Positions 9,223-17,784 of a stretch of 64,000 nt of DNA are shown here, one piece after another (positions within the stretch are counted from its first letter, which is position 1; the number at the start of each line of letters is the position of its first letter). The notes beneath the pieces are model-generated. The model saw nothing but the letters and a program-made list of their open reading frames with translations, ran no database searches and had not been told where the DNA came from. Source of the DNA: Paractinoplanes deccanensis. Its GTDB lineage: Bacteria > Actinomycetota > Actinomycetes > Mycobacteriales > Micromonosporaceae. Location: the NCBI RefSeq assembly GCF_016862115.1, contig NZ_BOMI01000021.1:186001-250000 (forward strand), in the 5' to 3' direction. The position numbers and the translations under genes are program-made.

Positions 9223-9854
9223 CGGTTCTGCTCCCGCTGGAAGGTGTCGGACGGAACGAGGCCGAGGCGGTCCTCGATCCACTGCCGGAACCCCGCGACC
9301 GCCGGGACGCCGAGCCAGCGCACGGTCTCGTCGGCAGCCACCTCGATCTGGAGGCCGGCGCTGTGGTCCGGGGCGTCGCGCAGGCCGGCGTGCCGGCCGG
9401 TGAGGAAGTGCAGGCGCTGGTTGGCCGAGCCGCGCCAGCGCAGCGCCGCCTGCCGGTGCGCCAGATAGGGGCCGTCCACCAGCAGATCGAGGGAGCCGAG
9501 CAGCCGGTGCTGGCCGGGCGACCCGTGCGCCCGCAGGTGCTCGAGGGTGTAGCCGGTGTAGCTCATCACCGACAGGTCGCGCCGCTCGCGCACCGCGGCG
9601 ATCAGCGCCGCGACCGCGTCGGCCTGGGCGAACGGCTCGCCACCGCTGATCGTGAGGCCGTCGGCGGCCCGGCCGGCGATGTCGTCGGCGAGCCCGGCGA
9701 CGTCGCGCGCCCGGGAGTGGTCGACCGGGATCCACTGCGGGCTCACGCAGCCCGCGCAGCCGATGCCGCAGCCCTGCACCCACACCACGTAGCGGCTGCC
9801 CGGGCCGAGGACCGTGCAGGCCGGGTGGGTCTCGGCGACGTCCAGCAGGGTCAC
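9219..9854 (-). CDS. Small radical-SAM activase-like protein (NrdG/PflA type)
   Basis: 211 residues. The CGIGCAGC motif near residues 30-37 is the Cx3Cx2C signature that binds a [4Fe-4S] cluster and S-adenosylmethionine. TISGGEPF is the GGE motif that contacts SAM. Length and layout match the short activases of anaerobic ribonucleotide reductase and pyruvate-formate lyase, which place a glycyl radical on a partner. No glycyl-radical enzyme is encoded in the window, so a different substrate, possibly a protein of this operon, is likely. The start is GTG at 9854, overlapping the kinase stop by GTGA. The position between a protein kinase and a coiled-coil gene is unusual. Confidence 0.88.
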   Translation of the reverse strand: MTLLDVAETHPACTVLGPGSRYVVWVQGCGIGCAGCVSPQWIPVDHSRARDVAGLADDIAGRAADGLTISGGEPFAQADAVAALIAAVRERRDLSVMSYTGYTLEHLRAHGSPGQHRLLGSLDLLVDGPYLAHRQAALRWRGSANQRLHFLTGRHAGLRDAPDHSAGLQIEVAADETVRWLGVPAVAGFRQWIEDRLGLVPSDTFQREQNR

Positions 9855-10873
9855 GGCCGCCACCTGCTCACCGGGAAGTGGTCCGCTATGCCCGCGTCGT
9901 AGCGGGCGCACCACGGGCACGCTCCGAGCCCGGACGGATAGAAATGGTTGGCGTTGCGCGGGCAGCCGAGCAGGTCGTTGAGCACGCCGCGCAGCGCACG
10001 CTCCCACTCGGCGGCGCTCGGCCGCACCGCCGGCTCGCTGTGCCCCTGCGCCAGCGCGCGGAAGGCGAGGTGCCGGACCACGCCGGGCAGCACCCGCGTG
10101 TCGAGCCGGCCGGCCACCGGGACCAGCCGCTCCGGGGTGAACAGGGCGTTGTTGCCGAGCCGGATGTTGCCCTCGACGCCGCGGTCCGGCCCGGCCGCCG
10201 GGCGCCCCTCGAACGGGTGGTCGCCGTCCATCAGCAGCTGGCAGAGCAGGATCGCCAGGCCGAAGAGGTCGTGCGACGGTTCCAGGCGCCGCAGCGGGCT
10301 GCGCAGCGCCTCAGGCGAGCAGTACTCGCGGGTGGCGACGTCGGACGGGAACACCTCGCGGGACCACTCGTCGACGAACTGCACGCTGTCGCAGTCGATC
10401 AGCGCGATCCGGCCGGCCCGGTCGACGATGAGGTTGTTCGGGCTCACGTCGCCGATCACCACGTTGACCCGGTGCAGCTGCCGGTAGACGGAGCAGACCC
10501 GGATGGCCGCCTGCAGGCAGGTGGCCCAGGTGGGCCGGTCGAGGAACTCGAGGCGCTGGTCGGCGTCGAACAGCGCGTAGAGCGAGGCGCCGTCGAAGCG
10601 GGGGAGGACCACCATGCGGATCCGGCCGGTCTCGTCGCGCAGCGGCCACTTCGGCCAGGCGATGACCTGCTCGCCACCGTCCGGCCACTCGGTGGGGCGC
10701 TGCTTGAGCAGGCCGTTCACCCGGCGGTCCAGGTCCTCGGACGGGTCGAGGAAGAACTTGAAGCAGACCCCCGGCTCGTCGGGCAGGCCCAGCACCACGC
10801 CCTGAGCGCCCTCGCCGAGCGGGACGAGCGGGCCGAGGGTGATGGGGCGGCCGGGTTCGATGTAGAGGGTCAT
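9851..10873 (-). CDS. TerY-P-type protein kinase with C-terminal zinc-ribbon-like Cys cluster
   Basis: 340 residues. The N-lobe glycine loop is GEGAQGVV near residue 20, and the ATP-anchoring Lys lies in CFKFFL. The catalytic loop reads IGDVSPNNL, with GD in place of the canonical RD but the catalytic Asp and the Mg-binding Asn kept. The DFG equivalent is DCD in LIDCDSV. After the kinase fold, CPRNANHFYPS...CPWC supplies paired cysteines typical of kinases in TerY-P triads. There is no membrane segment, unlike PknB-type kinases. It overlaps the phosphatase gene by ATGA and the radical-SAM gene by GTGA. With the PP2C and VWA genes it forms the kinase/phosphatase/VWA triad. Substrates are unknown; GTPase or AAA+ subunits are candidates. 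Confidence 0.88.
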   Translation of the reverse strand: MTLYIEPGRPITLGPLVPLGEGAQGVVLGLPDEPGVCFKFFLDPSEDLDRRVNGLLKQRPTEWPDGGEQVIAWPKWPLRDETGRIRMVVLPRFDGASLYALFDADQRLEFLDRPTWATCLQAAIRVCSVYRQLHRVNVVIGDVSPNNLIVDRAGRIALIDCDSVQFVDEWSREVFPSDVATREYCSPEALRSPLRRLEPSHDLFGLAILLCQLLMDGDHPFEGRPAAGPDRGVEGNIRLGNNALFTPERLVPVAGRLDTRVLPGVVRHLAFRALAQGHSEPAVRPSAAEWERALRGVLNDLLGCPRNANHFYPSGLGACPWCARYDAGIADHFPVSRWRP

Positions 10874-11640
10874 GCCCGCACCGCCAGCACCATCGTCTTG
10901 TCGTCGCCCGAGCTGGCGGTGAAGTCGGGTGACTGGAGCCGGTCGGACAGGGCCGCCGGGCGGGCCGCGCGGTCGGCGAACATGTGCAGGTAGGCGGTGA
11001 AGTCGGCCGGGGCCAGCAGGGACGGGCCGCCGCCGGCGTCGCGGCCGGCGGCGAGCACCGCGTCGAGCACCCCGTCGCTGCACAGCGCCAGGCCGGTGAT
11101 CTCCGGGTCCTCGATCAGGCCGCAGCGCACCGCGGCGTCGCGTCCCGCCGAGGTGAGGAACACCGTGCTGCCGCGGGAGGCGCCGTTGTCGGGTGGCACG
11201 AGCAGGTGCGGCCCGGCGCCGCGGTGCTCGACCACCAGGAAGCTGTCGCCGACCGCGAGGAAGACGTACGCGGGCGGCCGCGCCACCACGGCCAGCAGGG
11301 TCGTCGCGTAGTCGCCGCGCTCGCCACCGGTCTCGTCGATCAGCCGGTCGAGGCGGCGGTCGAAGAGGCCGAGCACCCGGCCCGCGTACCGTCGCGCCCC
11401 CGCCGACCGCCCGGACCGGCCCGGGTCCGGCCCGTCCAGCAGGGACGCGGCGTCGCAGGCGGCCTCGACCGCGAGGCGCGCGCCGGTCGCCGAGCGCGCC
11501 GCCGAGCCGGCGCCGTCGGCCACCGCCAGCACCGTCAGGTCGCCGAGCCGGAGGTGGGCGAACGCGTCCTGGTTCTCGGTGCCCTGCCGCAGGTGCTCCG
11601 GCCCGGTGACCGACACCGGCACCACCCGCCACCCGCCCAT
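10870..11640 (-). CDS. PP2C-family serine/threonine phosphatase
   Basis: 256 residues. PP2C metal-binding motifs are in order. VADGAGSA near residue 40 carries the first Asp-Gly pair, GDYATTLL and VGDSF match motifs 5-6, ALCSDGVLD supplies the third metal Asp and GDDKTM the last. It is expected to be a cytoplasmic Mn/Mg-dependent phosphatase reversing the kinase encoded immediately downstream. The ATG shares its A with the TGA of the VWA gene, and its own stop overlaps the kinase start, so all three triad proteins are translationally coupled. No sensory domain is attached. Confidence 0.9.
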   Translation of the reverse strand: MGGWRVVPVSVTGPEHLRQGTENQDAFAHLRLGDLTVLAVADGAGSAARSATGARLAVEAACDAASLLDGPDPGRSGRSAGARRYAGRVLGLFDRRLDRLIDETGGERGDYATTLLAVVARPPAYVFLAVGDSFLVVEHRGAGPHLLVPPDNGASRGSTVFLTSAGRDAAVRCGLIEDPEITGLALCSDGVLDAVLAAGRDAGGGPSLLAPADFTAYLHMFADRAARPAALSDRLQSPDFTASSGDDKTMVLAVRA

Positions 11641-12395
11641 CACGCCTCCCCGCGGGCGTGGTCGGTGATCCAGTCCATGGCCGACCTGCGCTTCTTGAGG
11701 CGGCTGGCCATCTCGTCGGTGCGCACGCCCTCGGTGCTGCGCACGACCCGGTCGATGCTCTGCCGCACGGCGCCCAGCACCGAGGCGAAGTCCGTGCCCT
11801 CGGCCTGGTAGTGCTTGTCGGGCGCGAGCGCCTCGAGGACCTTGGCGTCCGCCCCGCGCACCCCGAAGGCGAAGAACATCAGGCCCTGCTCCGCCTCCTG
11901 GCGGCGCAGCTCCGGGGCGAGGCTGCGCCACAGGTCGCAGGGCTTGCCCTGATCGTCGGAGGGCGCGCCGTCGGTGAGCAGGAAGACCAGCGGGGTGTAC
12001 GCCATCTGGACGCCCTCGCGGGCGAGTGCCTGCCGGCGCTCGTCCATGATCCGCAGGCCGTCCTTGATGCCCTTGACCATCGGCGAGTAGCCGCCCGCCC
12101 GCAGCGTCGGCGGCTGGAACCGGGTGATCGGCGCGTACGGCTCGCCGGCCCGCTCGTGCCCGGTCGGGTCGACGACGCGCACCCCGCCCGCCCCGAACGT
12201 GACGACGGCGATCTCGGTGATGTGCCGCAGGTGGTTGTCGGCGTGCAGGTCCTCGCGCCAGGTGCGCAGCGCGGTGTTGAGCTGCCCGATGGCGTCGTCG
12301 CGGGCCATCGACGAGGACGTGTCGACGACGAGCGTGACGAGCAGGCGGCTCTTGCTGCTCTGCACGGGCGGGAAGCCGACGGCCGGGGTGGTCAT
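11640..12395 (-). CDS. TerY-like cytoplasmic VWA protein
   Basis: 251 residues without signal peptide. The VWA fold starts at about residue 18 with the perfect MIDAS DTSSSM. Other hallmarks are the Thr ligand region (AGGYSP), LLTDGAPSDD and FFAFGVRGAD. The overall layout matches TerY, the VWA component of TerY-P triads (VWA, PP2C, kinase), where it is thought to recruit partners through a bound metal. The start ATG at 12395 overlaps the preceding gene's TGA. No TerB, TerC or TerD genes are visible nearby, so the triad here is not part of a classical tellurite-resistance cluster within this window. Confidence 0.9.
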   Translation of the reverse strand: MTTPAVGFPPVQSSKSRLLVTLVVDTSSSMARDDAIGQLNTALRTWREDLHADNHLRHITEIAVVTFGAGGVRVVDPTGHERAGEPYAPITRFQPPTLRAGGYSPMVKGIKDGLRIMDERRQALAREGVQMAYTPLVFLLTDGAPSDDQGKPCDLWRSLAPELRRQEAEQGLMFFAFGVRGADAKVLEALAPDKHYQAEGTDFASVLGAVRQSIDRVVRSTEGVRTDEMASRLKKRRSAMDWITDHARGEA

Positions 12396-12856
12396 GCGGC
12401 CGTCCCGTCCGCGGCGACGGTGAGGACCGCGCGCTCGCCGTCGGCGGCCTCGACGTGGCAGAGGGCGCCGGGGCGCAGAGCGTCGCCGTCGGTGCCCGGC
12501 GCGGGCTCGGCCCAGACCAGCAGGCCGTCGTGCTCGACATAGCCGCCGCACGGTCCGAAGTGGGCGCGCACCCGCACGGTCGCGCCCGGCGCGGGGAGCG
12601 AGCCGCCGAACGCGGCGACGTCCGGGTCCCGCGGCTCGCCGGCCGGCTCGGCCGTGGCGTGCAGGGCAAGCAGGACGGCGGCGCCGGTGGCGAGGACGAC
12701 GCCGCTGACGAGGCCGGCCACGGCGTTGAAGTCGCGGCCGCCGGCCAGCGCCGTCCCGGCCGCGATCGCCCCGGCCACCGGCAGCAGGGTGCCGGCCAGC
12801 AACGCGCCCGCGGCGCGCGCCCGCGACAGCGGCGCAGGCGCGGAGACGGTGAGCAT
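12392..12856 (-). CDS. Small membrane protein with C-terminal NfeD/OB-like domain
   Basis: 154 residues. Two predicted transmembrane helices (about residues 16-37 and 43-66) are followed by a soluble Gly/Val-rich beta domain (about 85-150) reminiscent of the OB-fold tail of NfeD proteins. The family is not certain. It is the first gene of the long minus-strand operon, with GGAGG eight bases upstream of ATG, and its stop overlaps the TerY-like start (ATGA). It may dock the signalling complex at the membrane. The operon promoter must lie within the 166 bp separating it from the divergent hydrolase gene. Confidence 0.75.
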   Translation of the reverse strand: MLTVSAPAPLSRARAAGALLAGTLLPVAGAIAAGTALAGGRDFNAVAGLVSGVVLATGAAVLLALHATAEPAGEPRDPDVAAFGGSLPAPGATVRVRAHFGPCGGYVEHDGLLVWAEPAPGTDGDALRPGALCHVEAADGERAVLTVAADGTAA

Positions 12857-13022
12857 GAACCTGCCCTCCAGGGTCGGACTGCGTGTCGTCCAAGTACTGA
12901 CGGACAGCGGAGCCGCGCCGGCGGGGGCCCGTCACTCGATCGTGTTCACCGGCGGGCAGCAGGGGCCCGCCTCCCGAGGATCCGACCCGAAGGGTGGCTA
13001 CCCACCGGCTGCCGATCCGGGT
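12857..13022 (+). promoter_or_regulatory. Divergent intergenic region between two signalling operons
   Basis: This 166-bp gap separates the start of the eleven-gene minus-strand operon from the start of the plus-strand hydrolase/caspase operon. It must hold the promoters of both, so the two systems could share control. I could not identify a convincing -35/-10 pair or operator by eye. Confidence 0.4.
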
Positions 13023-14222
13023 ATGAAGCCACTGAGGACATCGGCGATCGTGGAAGGTGGTCCCCGGGTGGGTCTTGTCTTCGTGCACGGGATCGGCAAC
13101 CGCAGTACGTCGGCGTACTCCCGCAAGGTGGCTCTCCGCGATGCGCTCTTCCGCCGTTTCCTGATCGCCCGGGCGGTGCCGGAACTGATCGATGTGCCGA
13201 TCCGCAACCCGATGTGGGGCGACCTAGGCGCCCGGCTGAGCTGGCAGCACGCCTCCTTGCCGGCCGGGCGGCCCGGCGAACGGCTCGGTGGCGGCGACGT
13301 GTGGCTGTCCGACCTTCTGACGGCGGTCGGTGCCGGGCCCTCGGGCCAGCCCTTGTCGAAGACGGCGGGCGCCGATCCGCGTGACGCGGTCGACCTTCTC
13401 TACTCCACGATCGACCTGCGCGGACGTGACGACGCCGAGATCGAGGAGGTGGCGGACCTGGCCGTCGCGCTGGTCGAGTGGTGTCAGCCGGGCCTTCGGT
13501 CGTTCGCCGGCCTCGACGACGATCGGGAACTGGTCGAGGTTCTGCTCCGCGAGGCCGTCCCAGCGCCGGTGCCCGGAGCGGGTTCGGAGAAGCTGGGCGG
13601 CGGGCGGGGAACCGGGGCGGTCCGCACCATTCTGCTCGCGGCGGTGGACCGCTTCCGACGGCAGAACGTGGGGCCGCCGGTCCGCTCGGCGGCGGCCGCC
13701 CTGCGCAGGCTGGCCGGACGGCCGGTCTCACTGCTCATCGGGGACGTCCTCGCCTATCTCTCCGGCCGAGGCTCCGCCGGTGCGCCGGGTGACATCGTGT
13801 CGCTGGTCAGTGGCGACCTTGACCTGGCGGCTCGCGAGGGCCCGCTGGTCATCGTGGCGCACAGCATGGGCGGGAACATCGCGTACGACGTCCTCAGTCA
13901 TTTTCGCCCCGATCTGCGGGTGGACACCCTGGTGACGGTCGGCACCCAGATCGGGCTCTTCGAGGAGCTGAAGCTCTTCGCGGCCAGCGATCATGACCTG
14001 CCGACTCCGGCGGTGCCCCGTCTGCCGGCGCTGCCCAACGTGCGCCGGTGGATCAACATCGTCGACCGGGGCGACGTCCTTGCGTACCGGGCGGCCCCCA
14101 TCTTCGACGGCGTCGACGACTTCGAGTACCCGTCCGACGCCCCCTGGGCGCACGGCGCCTACTTCCGGCAGCCGAATTTCCATGATCGGCTCGCCAGGCG
14201 GGTCGAGAAGGCCCGATCATGA
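13023..14222 (+). CDS. Alpha/beta hydrolase (lipase-like)
   Basis: 399 residues. The oxyanion strand VFVHGIGN lies near residue 20 and the nucleophile elbow AHSMGGN puts Ser281 at the catalytic position. The His may lie in the C-terminal HGAYFR segment. No signal peptide is seen, so it is cytoplasmic. The ATG is preceded by only a weak ribosome site. The stop overlaps the caspase-like gene by ATGA. Hydrolases of this kind accompany caspase-like peptidases in bacterial effector loci, where they may attack lipids or act as a second effector. That role is inferred from position. Confidence 0.8.
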   Translation: MKPLRTSAIVEGGPRVGLVFVHGIGNRSTSAYSRKVALRDALFRRFLIARAVPELIDVPIRNPMWGDLGARLSWQHASLPAGRPGERLGGGDVWLSDLLTAVGAGPSGQPLSKTAGADPRDAVDLLYSTIDLRGRDDAEIEEVADLAVALVEWCQPGLRSFAGLDDDRELVEVLLREAVPAPVPGAGSEKLGGGRGTGAVRTILLAAVDRFRRQNVGPPVRSAAAALRRLAGRPVSLLIGDVLAYLSGRGSAGAPGDIVSLVSGDLDLAAREGPLVIVAHSMGGNIAYDVLSHFRPDLRVDTLVTVGTQIGLFEELKLFAASDHDLPTPAVPRLPALPNVRRWINIVDRGDVLAYRAAPIFDGVDDFEYPSDAPWAHGAYFRQPNFHDRLARRVEKARS

Positions 14223-15376
14223 CCGCGATCGTCGTCGACGACGGCCCGGGTGCGCGAGTGCACGCCTTTGTCGTCGGAGTCGGCAACTACCCGTACTGCG
14301 ACGACCCGCCGAGGACCGGAACGGCCAGCCGGATCCTCGGCGACCTGGGCTCGGTCACCAGCCCGCCGCCGTCGGCAGCGGCTGTCGCCGGCTGGCTGGC
14401 CGGGATGCCCCGCGGTGACGGGGACATCCCGGTCGGTACCGTGGAGGTCCTGATCTCGTCGCCCACGGTGGCCTCCGTGCAGCGAGACGACGGCGAGTGG
14501 GTGCCCGTGTCACCCGCGACCTTCGCGAATTTCCGGGACGCGTTCAGCCGGTGGCTGGACCGCTGTGACTCCGACCCGGGCAACATCGCCTTGTTCTACT
14601 TCTGCGGGCACGGCTGGCACCGCGACGGCCAGCTTCTGCTGCTGGAGGACCTCGGCAAACAGAGGCGCAGGTTGCTGGAGAGCTGCGTCGAGCTGAGCGA
14701 GATCAGGACGGTGATGCAGCATTGCCGGGCCCGGACGCAGCTGTACTTCGTGGATGCCTGCCGACAGGTTCCGCCGGAGCTGCTCGACCTGCGCTCGGGT
14801 GTGGCGCCGCTCGTCGACAGCTGCGGGCCGGTTCCCCTGCCTCTGGCCCCGCTCGACGCGCCGGTCTACTTCTCCGCCGCACGAGGTTTCGAGGCGCACG
14901 CCGACCAGGACGCCGTCACGCCGTTCACGGCCGCGTTGCTCCGTACGCTCGACGGCCTGGGCGCCAATCGGGAAGGCAGCCGGTGGGCCGTGACGACCGA
15001 ATACCTCGGCCCTCACCTGCGCGAGGTCATCGCCTGGGAGAACCCGGACGTCGACCGGAACTCGTGCCTGTCGGTGGAGGGTGAGCAGTGCGGCCCCAGC
15101 CTGATTCGCACACTGGACGGACCGCCGCTGGTGCCGTTCCGGCTGACCTGCGATCCCGACCACGCGCTGGCCGCGGCTGACGTCTCGATCCATCAGCTGC
15201 CCGCTGACCAGGACCCGCCGGTTGCCTTCCCCGCCGGCGGCCAGGGCGAGATCGCGGCAGGCGTCTATCACCTGGAGCTCGCGTTCCCCGACGGCGCCGA
15301 GTTCCGTAAGGCTTCCCTCTTCGACGAGGTGCGACCGCCCAACAAGGCGTGGCACGCGGCGGTGGAACGAGCATGA
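14219..15376 (+). CDS. Caspase-like cysteine peptidase (family C14)
   Basis: 385 residues. The caspase fold begins at HAFVVGVGNYPY (about residues 15-26). The catalytic dyad is visible: FYFCGHGWH gives His131 and LYFVDACRQ gives Cys181, the HG and DxC signatures of clan CD peptidases. The ~150-residue C-terminal extension has strand-rich segments and no recognisable domain. Bacterial caspase homologues cleave after basic or acidic residues and often act in cell-suicide or signalling systems. The gene is sandwiched by ATGA overlaps between the hydrolase and the 803-residue protein, which may be substrate, sensor or regulator. Confidence 0.85.
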   Translation: MTAIVVDDGPGARVHAFVVGVGNYPYCDDPPRTGTASRILGDLGSVTSPPPSAAAVAGWLAGMPRGDGDIPVGTVEVLISSPTVASVQRDDGEWVPVSPATFANFRDAFSRWLDRCDSDPGNIALFYFCGHGWHRDGQLLLLEDLGKQRRRLLESCVELSEIRTVMQHCRARTQLYFVDACRQVPPELLDLRSGVAPLVDSCGPVPLPLAPLDAPVYFSAARGFEAHADQDAVTPFTAALLRTLDGLGANREGSRWAVTTEYLGPHLREVIAWENPDVDRNSCLSVEGEQCGPSLIRTLDGPPLVPFRLTCDPDHALAAADVSIHQLPADQDPPVAFPAGGQGEIAAGVYHLELAFPDGAEFRKASLFDEVRPPNKAWHAAVERA

Positions 15377-17784
15377 CCGCGGGCAGCATCGTCGTCTCCG
15401 GCCGTGATCCGTCGTCGGCGCGGGGTGACGTCATCGGCGTCTTCGAAGTCGTCGACCTCCAACTGCGGGTGGTGGCAGCGAAGCCGCTGGTGAACGGCGG
15501 GCGGACGCGTATCGGATCGCTCGACGCCGGAGGCTATTTCACCCGCGCCACGTTCCTCACCAACCGGCGGCTCTCGGTGCCGGTGGAGGTGCCGGCCGGC
15601 GGAGGCGAGCCGGTCGCCGTGGTGCTGGAGGACAGCACGGCCGCGGCCGGTCTCGGTACGCCCTCCGGCGACGGCTGGGTGGCGGGCTGGATCTTCGACC
15701 GTGCGGCCCGGTCCTGGACGCCGGCCGGAGCGGGCAGCGTGCGGCGGCGCAGCGGTACGACGATCGTGATGACCGCGGATGCCCCGAGCGCGAACGTGCT
15801 CCTGCAGTGGGCCGTGGGTCCGCAGCCCGCGATGTTCACGGTGGTGCGGGCCGACGCGCCGGTGCGGGTCGTCTCGGACGCCTCCTTGGCCGTGCTTGAC
15901 CTGGCCTCCGGCCCCGCCCGTGCGCTGTTCACCTTCTTGCACGCCGGAGACCTCCCGGCGGCGGGCGCGCTCGCCATGGAGGCGCTGTCGCAGTCCACTG
16001 GCCCCGATCCCGCAGCCGCCGTCGCGGTCGGCTACTACCTGCTCCGGCGCGGCGACGACCGGCTCGGTTCCTGGGCGGCGGAGCTGACCCGTCTCCAGCC
16101 CGGATCGTTCGACGCACACCTGCTGTACGGACTCGCGCTGATGCGTGACAAGACGAGGTGGCCGGGCAGCCGAGGGCAGCGGCTGACGGCCACGCGGCTC
16201 GGACTGCCCATGTTCTCGCACGGCCTGCGGCTGCTCGACGACGCGCTGCGCCTGTTGCTGCACGGCACCACCGACGAGGAGTTGACGGCGGCACGGCTCC
16301 ACTACGTGCCCTATCTCCGGGCGTGTCTCAACCGGCCGCTGACCACGTTCTGGGGCGGACGGCCGAGCGAGCCGGCGCTGATGCCCGCCAGGACGCCGGA
16401 GCCGGTCCAGGCACGACCGTTGCGCTTGGAGGGGTTGACCCCGACGCTGCCGGCCGCGCCGACCAGGAAGAGCACCGGCAAGACAAAGCCACTTTCGAAG
16501 ATGACGCTGGTTCCGGAGAAACACCGGCGTATCACGTTCGGACCGTACTCGGTACCGCTCACGCCGGCGACCCGGACCAGCGCCACGCTGGCCCTCCCGG
16601 CCGAGCTGGCGGAAGCGCTCGACACACCGTTGCGAGGTGCGGCGGAGCGCACCGGCCAGGAACTCATGGTGATCATCGGCAATGTGGCGTCCGGGGCTGA
16701 CGACGTGGACATCGAGGCGAGCGTATGGCTCGAGAACGCCGGTCAGCCGGTGGTCATGGAACGCCGGGGGTCGGCGATGCTGGCGGCACTGCCGTACTCC
16801 GGCTCCGTCCTGCCGGCCGTCCTGCACCTGCGCGGCTCCTATCTGATCCGGTCCGCCACGACCGTCCCACGTCCCGAACCCGCCACGGTCGTGACTGCCT
16901 CCGGTTCACCCCAGGCCGCAGCGTTGGCCCGGGAAGCCGAGCGCTTGGTCGAGGTGGGCCTCGGCTGGGAGGACGCGCAGGCCCGCCTGACCGAGATCGC
17001 TCAGGAGTGGCCGCCGGCCGCCCCGGGCGAGGCGGCGACCGACCGGGCGTTGTGGCGGCGGTTCGTCGCCGCCCGTGAGGAGTTCCAGCGCCGCCACCGG
17101 CCGGCCGTGGTCATCGAGGCGAAGCCCCGCACCCGGCCCCGAGGCGGCTCGTCCGCGGACGGAGGGCCGGCAACCTTCGCCACCGTACGAGGCGCCGAGT
17201 TGCACCTTCGTGATCTGCTCACCGAAGTCGAGTTTCGCGGGCCGACGTGGCACGTGGTGTCCACGGCGGCGTCGGCGTACTGCGTCGCCACGGTCGTGGC
17301 GTGGCTGCGTGCGGGGCACGTACCCCGCCCTTGTCACCTCGACCGCCCGGCCCTGGCGCGGCTCGAGGGCCGGTGGTACCCGAGTCACGCGCGCCGGGTG
17401 GCCGAGGAAGTGGCGAAGAGCGCCATCGCGTACTTCCGCGATCGACGGCTCGCGTGGGGTCTGTGGCGCGTTGAGGCGGGCACGACTCTGGTGACCGAGT
17501 TGCTCGACGGATGCGTGCTGGCCCTTCCGCCGGCGCTTCGTTCGGCCGCCGCCAGGTCGCAGTACCAGCCGACCCGCCGGGAGGAGGCATGGCCCGCGGT
17601 CGAGGCGGACGGCACTGATCCGATCTCGCGGTCGGCCGCGGTCCTGCGCGGCGCCGGGTACACCCGCGCGGAGGTTGCGGAGGTTCTCGGTCTCGCCGGC
17701 GCCGCGGCCGTCACGCGCGCGGTTGCCCGGCACCGCCGGCAGAAGGAGCGAAGCCGTTCGGACGGGGGCGCCGCCGATGTATGA
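15373..17784 (+). CDS. Large protein of unknown function in the caspase operon
   Basis: 803 residues, no signal peptide. Residues 1-85 are beta-rich (GDVIGVFEVVDLQLRV, GSLDAGGYF) and resemble a carboxypeptidase-regulatory or Ig-like module. Residues 170-320 are helical and TPR-like. A basic linker (RKSTGKTKPLSK, about 371-382) separates them from a second beta-rich domain. The C-terminal 60 residues contain RAEVAEVLGLAG, which resembles a helix-turn-helix. The start ATG overlaps the caspase stop. It may be a sensor or recognition subunit controlling the peptidase. I do not recognise the family and give no function. Confidence 0.75.
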   Translation: MTAGSIVVSGRDPSSARGDVIGVFEVVDLQLRVVAAKPLVNGGRTRIGSLDAGGYFTRATFLTNRRLSVPVEVPAGGGEPVAVVLEDSTAAAGLGTPSGDGWVAGWIFDRAARSWTPAGAGSVRRRSGTTIVMTADAPSANVLLQWAVGPQPAMFTVVRADAPVRVVSDASLAVLDLASGPARALFTFLHAGDLPAAGALAMEALSQSTGPDPAAAVAVGYYLLRRGDDRLGSWAAELTRLQPGSFDAHLLYGLALMRDKTRWPGSRGQRLTATRLGLPMFSHGLRLLDDALRLLLHGTTDEELTAARLHYVPYLRACLNRPLTTFWGGRPSEPALMPARTPEPVQARPLRLEGLTPTLPAAPTRKSTGKTKPLSKMTLVPEKHRRITFGPYSVPLTPATRTSATLALPAELAEALDTPLRGAAERTGQELMVIIGNVASGADDVDIEASVWLENAGQPVVMERRGSAMLAALPYSGSVLPAVLHLRGSYLIRSATTVPRPEPATVVTASGSPQAAALAREAERLVEVGLGWEDAQARLTEIAQEWPPAAPGEAATDRALWRRFVAAREEFQRRHRPAVVIEAKPRTRPRGGSSADGGPATFATVRGAELHLRDLLTEVEFRGPTWHVVSTAASAYCVATVVAWLRAGHVPRPCHLDRPALARLEGRWYPSHARRVAEEVAKSAIAYFRDRRLAWGLWRVEAGTTLVTELLDGCVLALPPALRSAAARSQYQPTRREEAWPAVEADGTDPISRSAAVLRGAGYTRAEVAEVLGLAGAAAVTRAVARHRRQKERSRSDGGAADV

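Noticed and set aside
11640..12395. Classical tellurite-resistance cluster
   Set aside because: Only the TerY-P-like triad is present; no TerB, TerC, TerD or TerZ-type genes are in the window.
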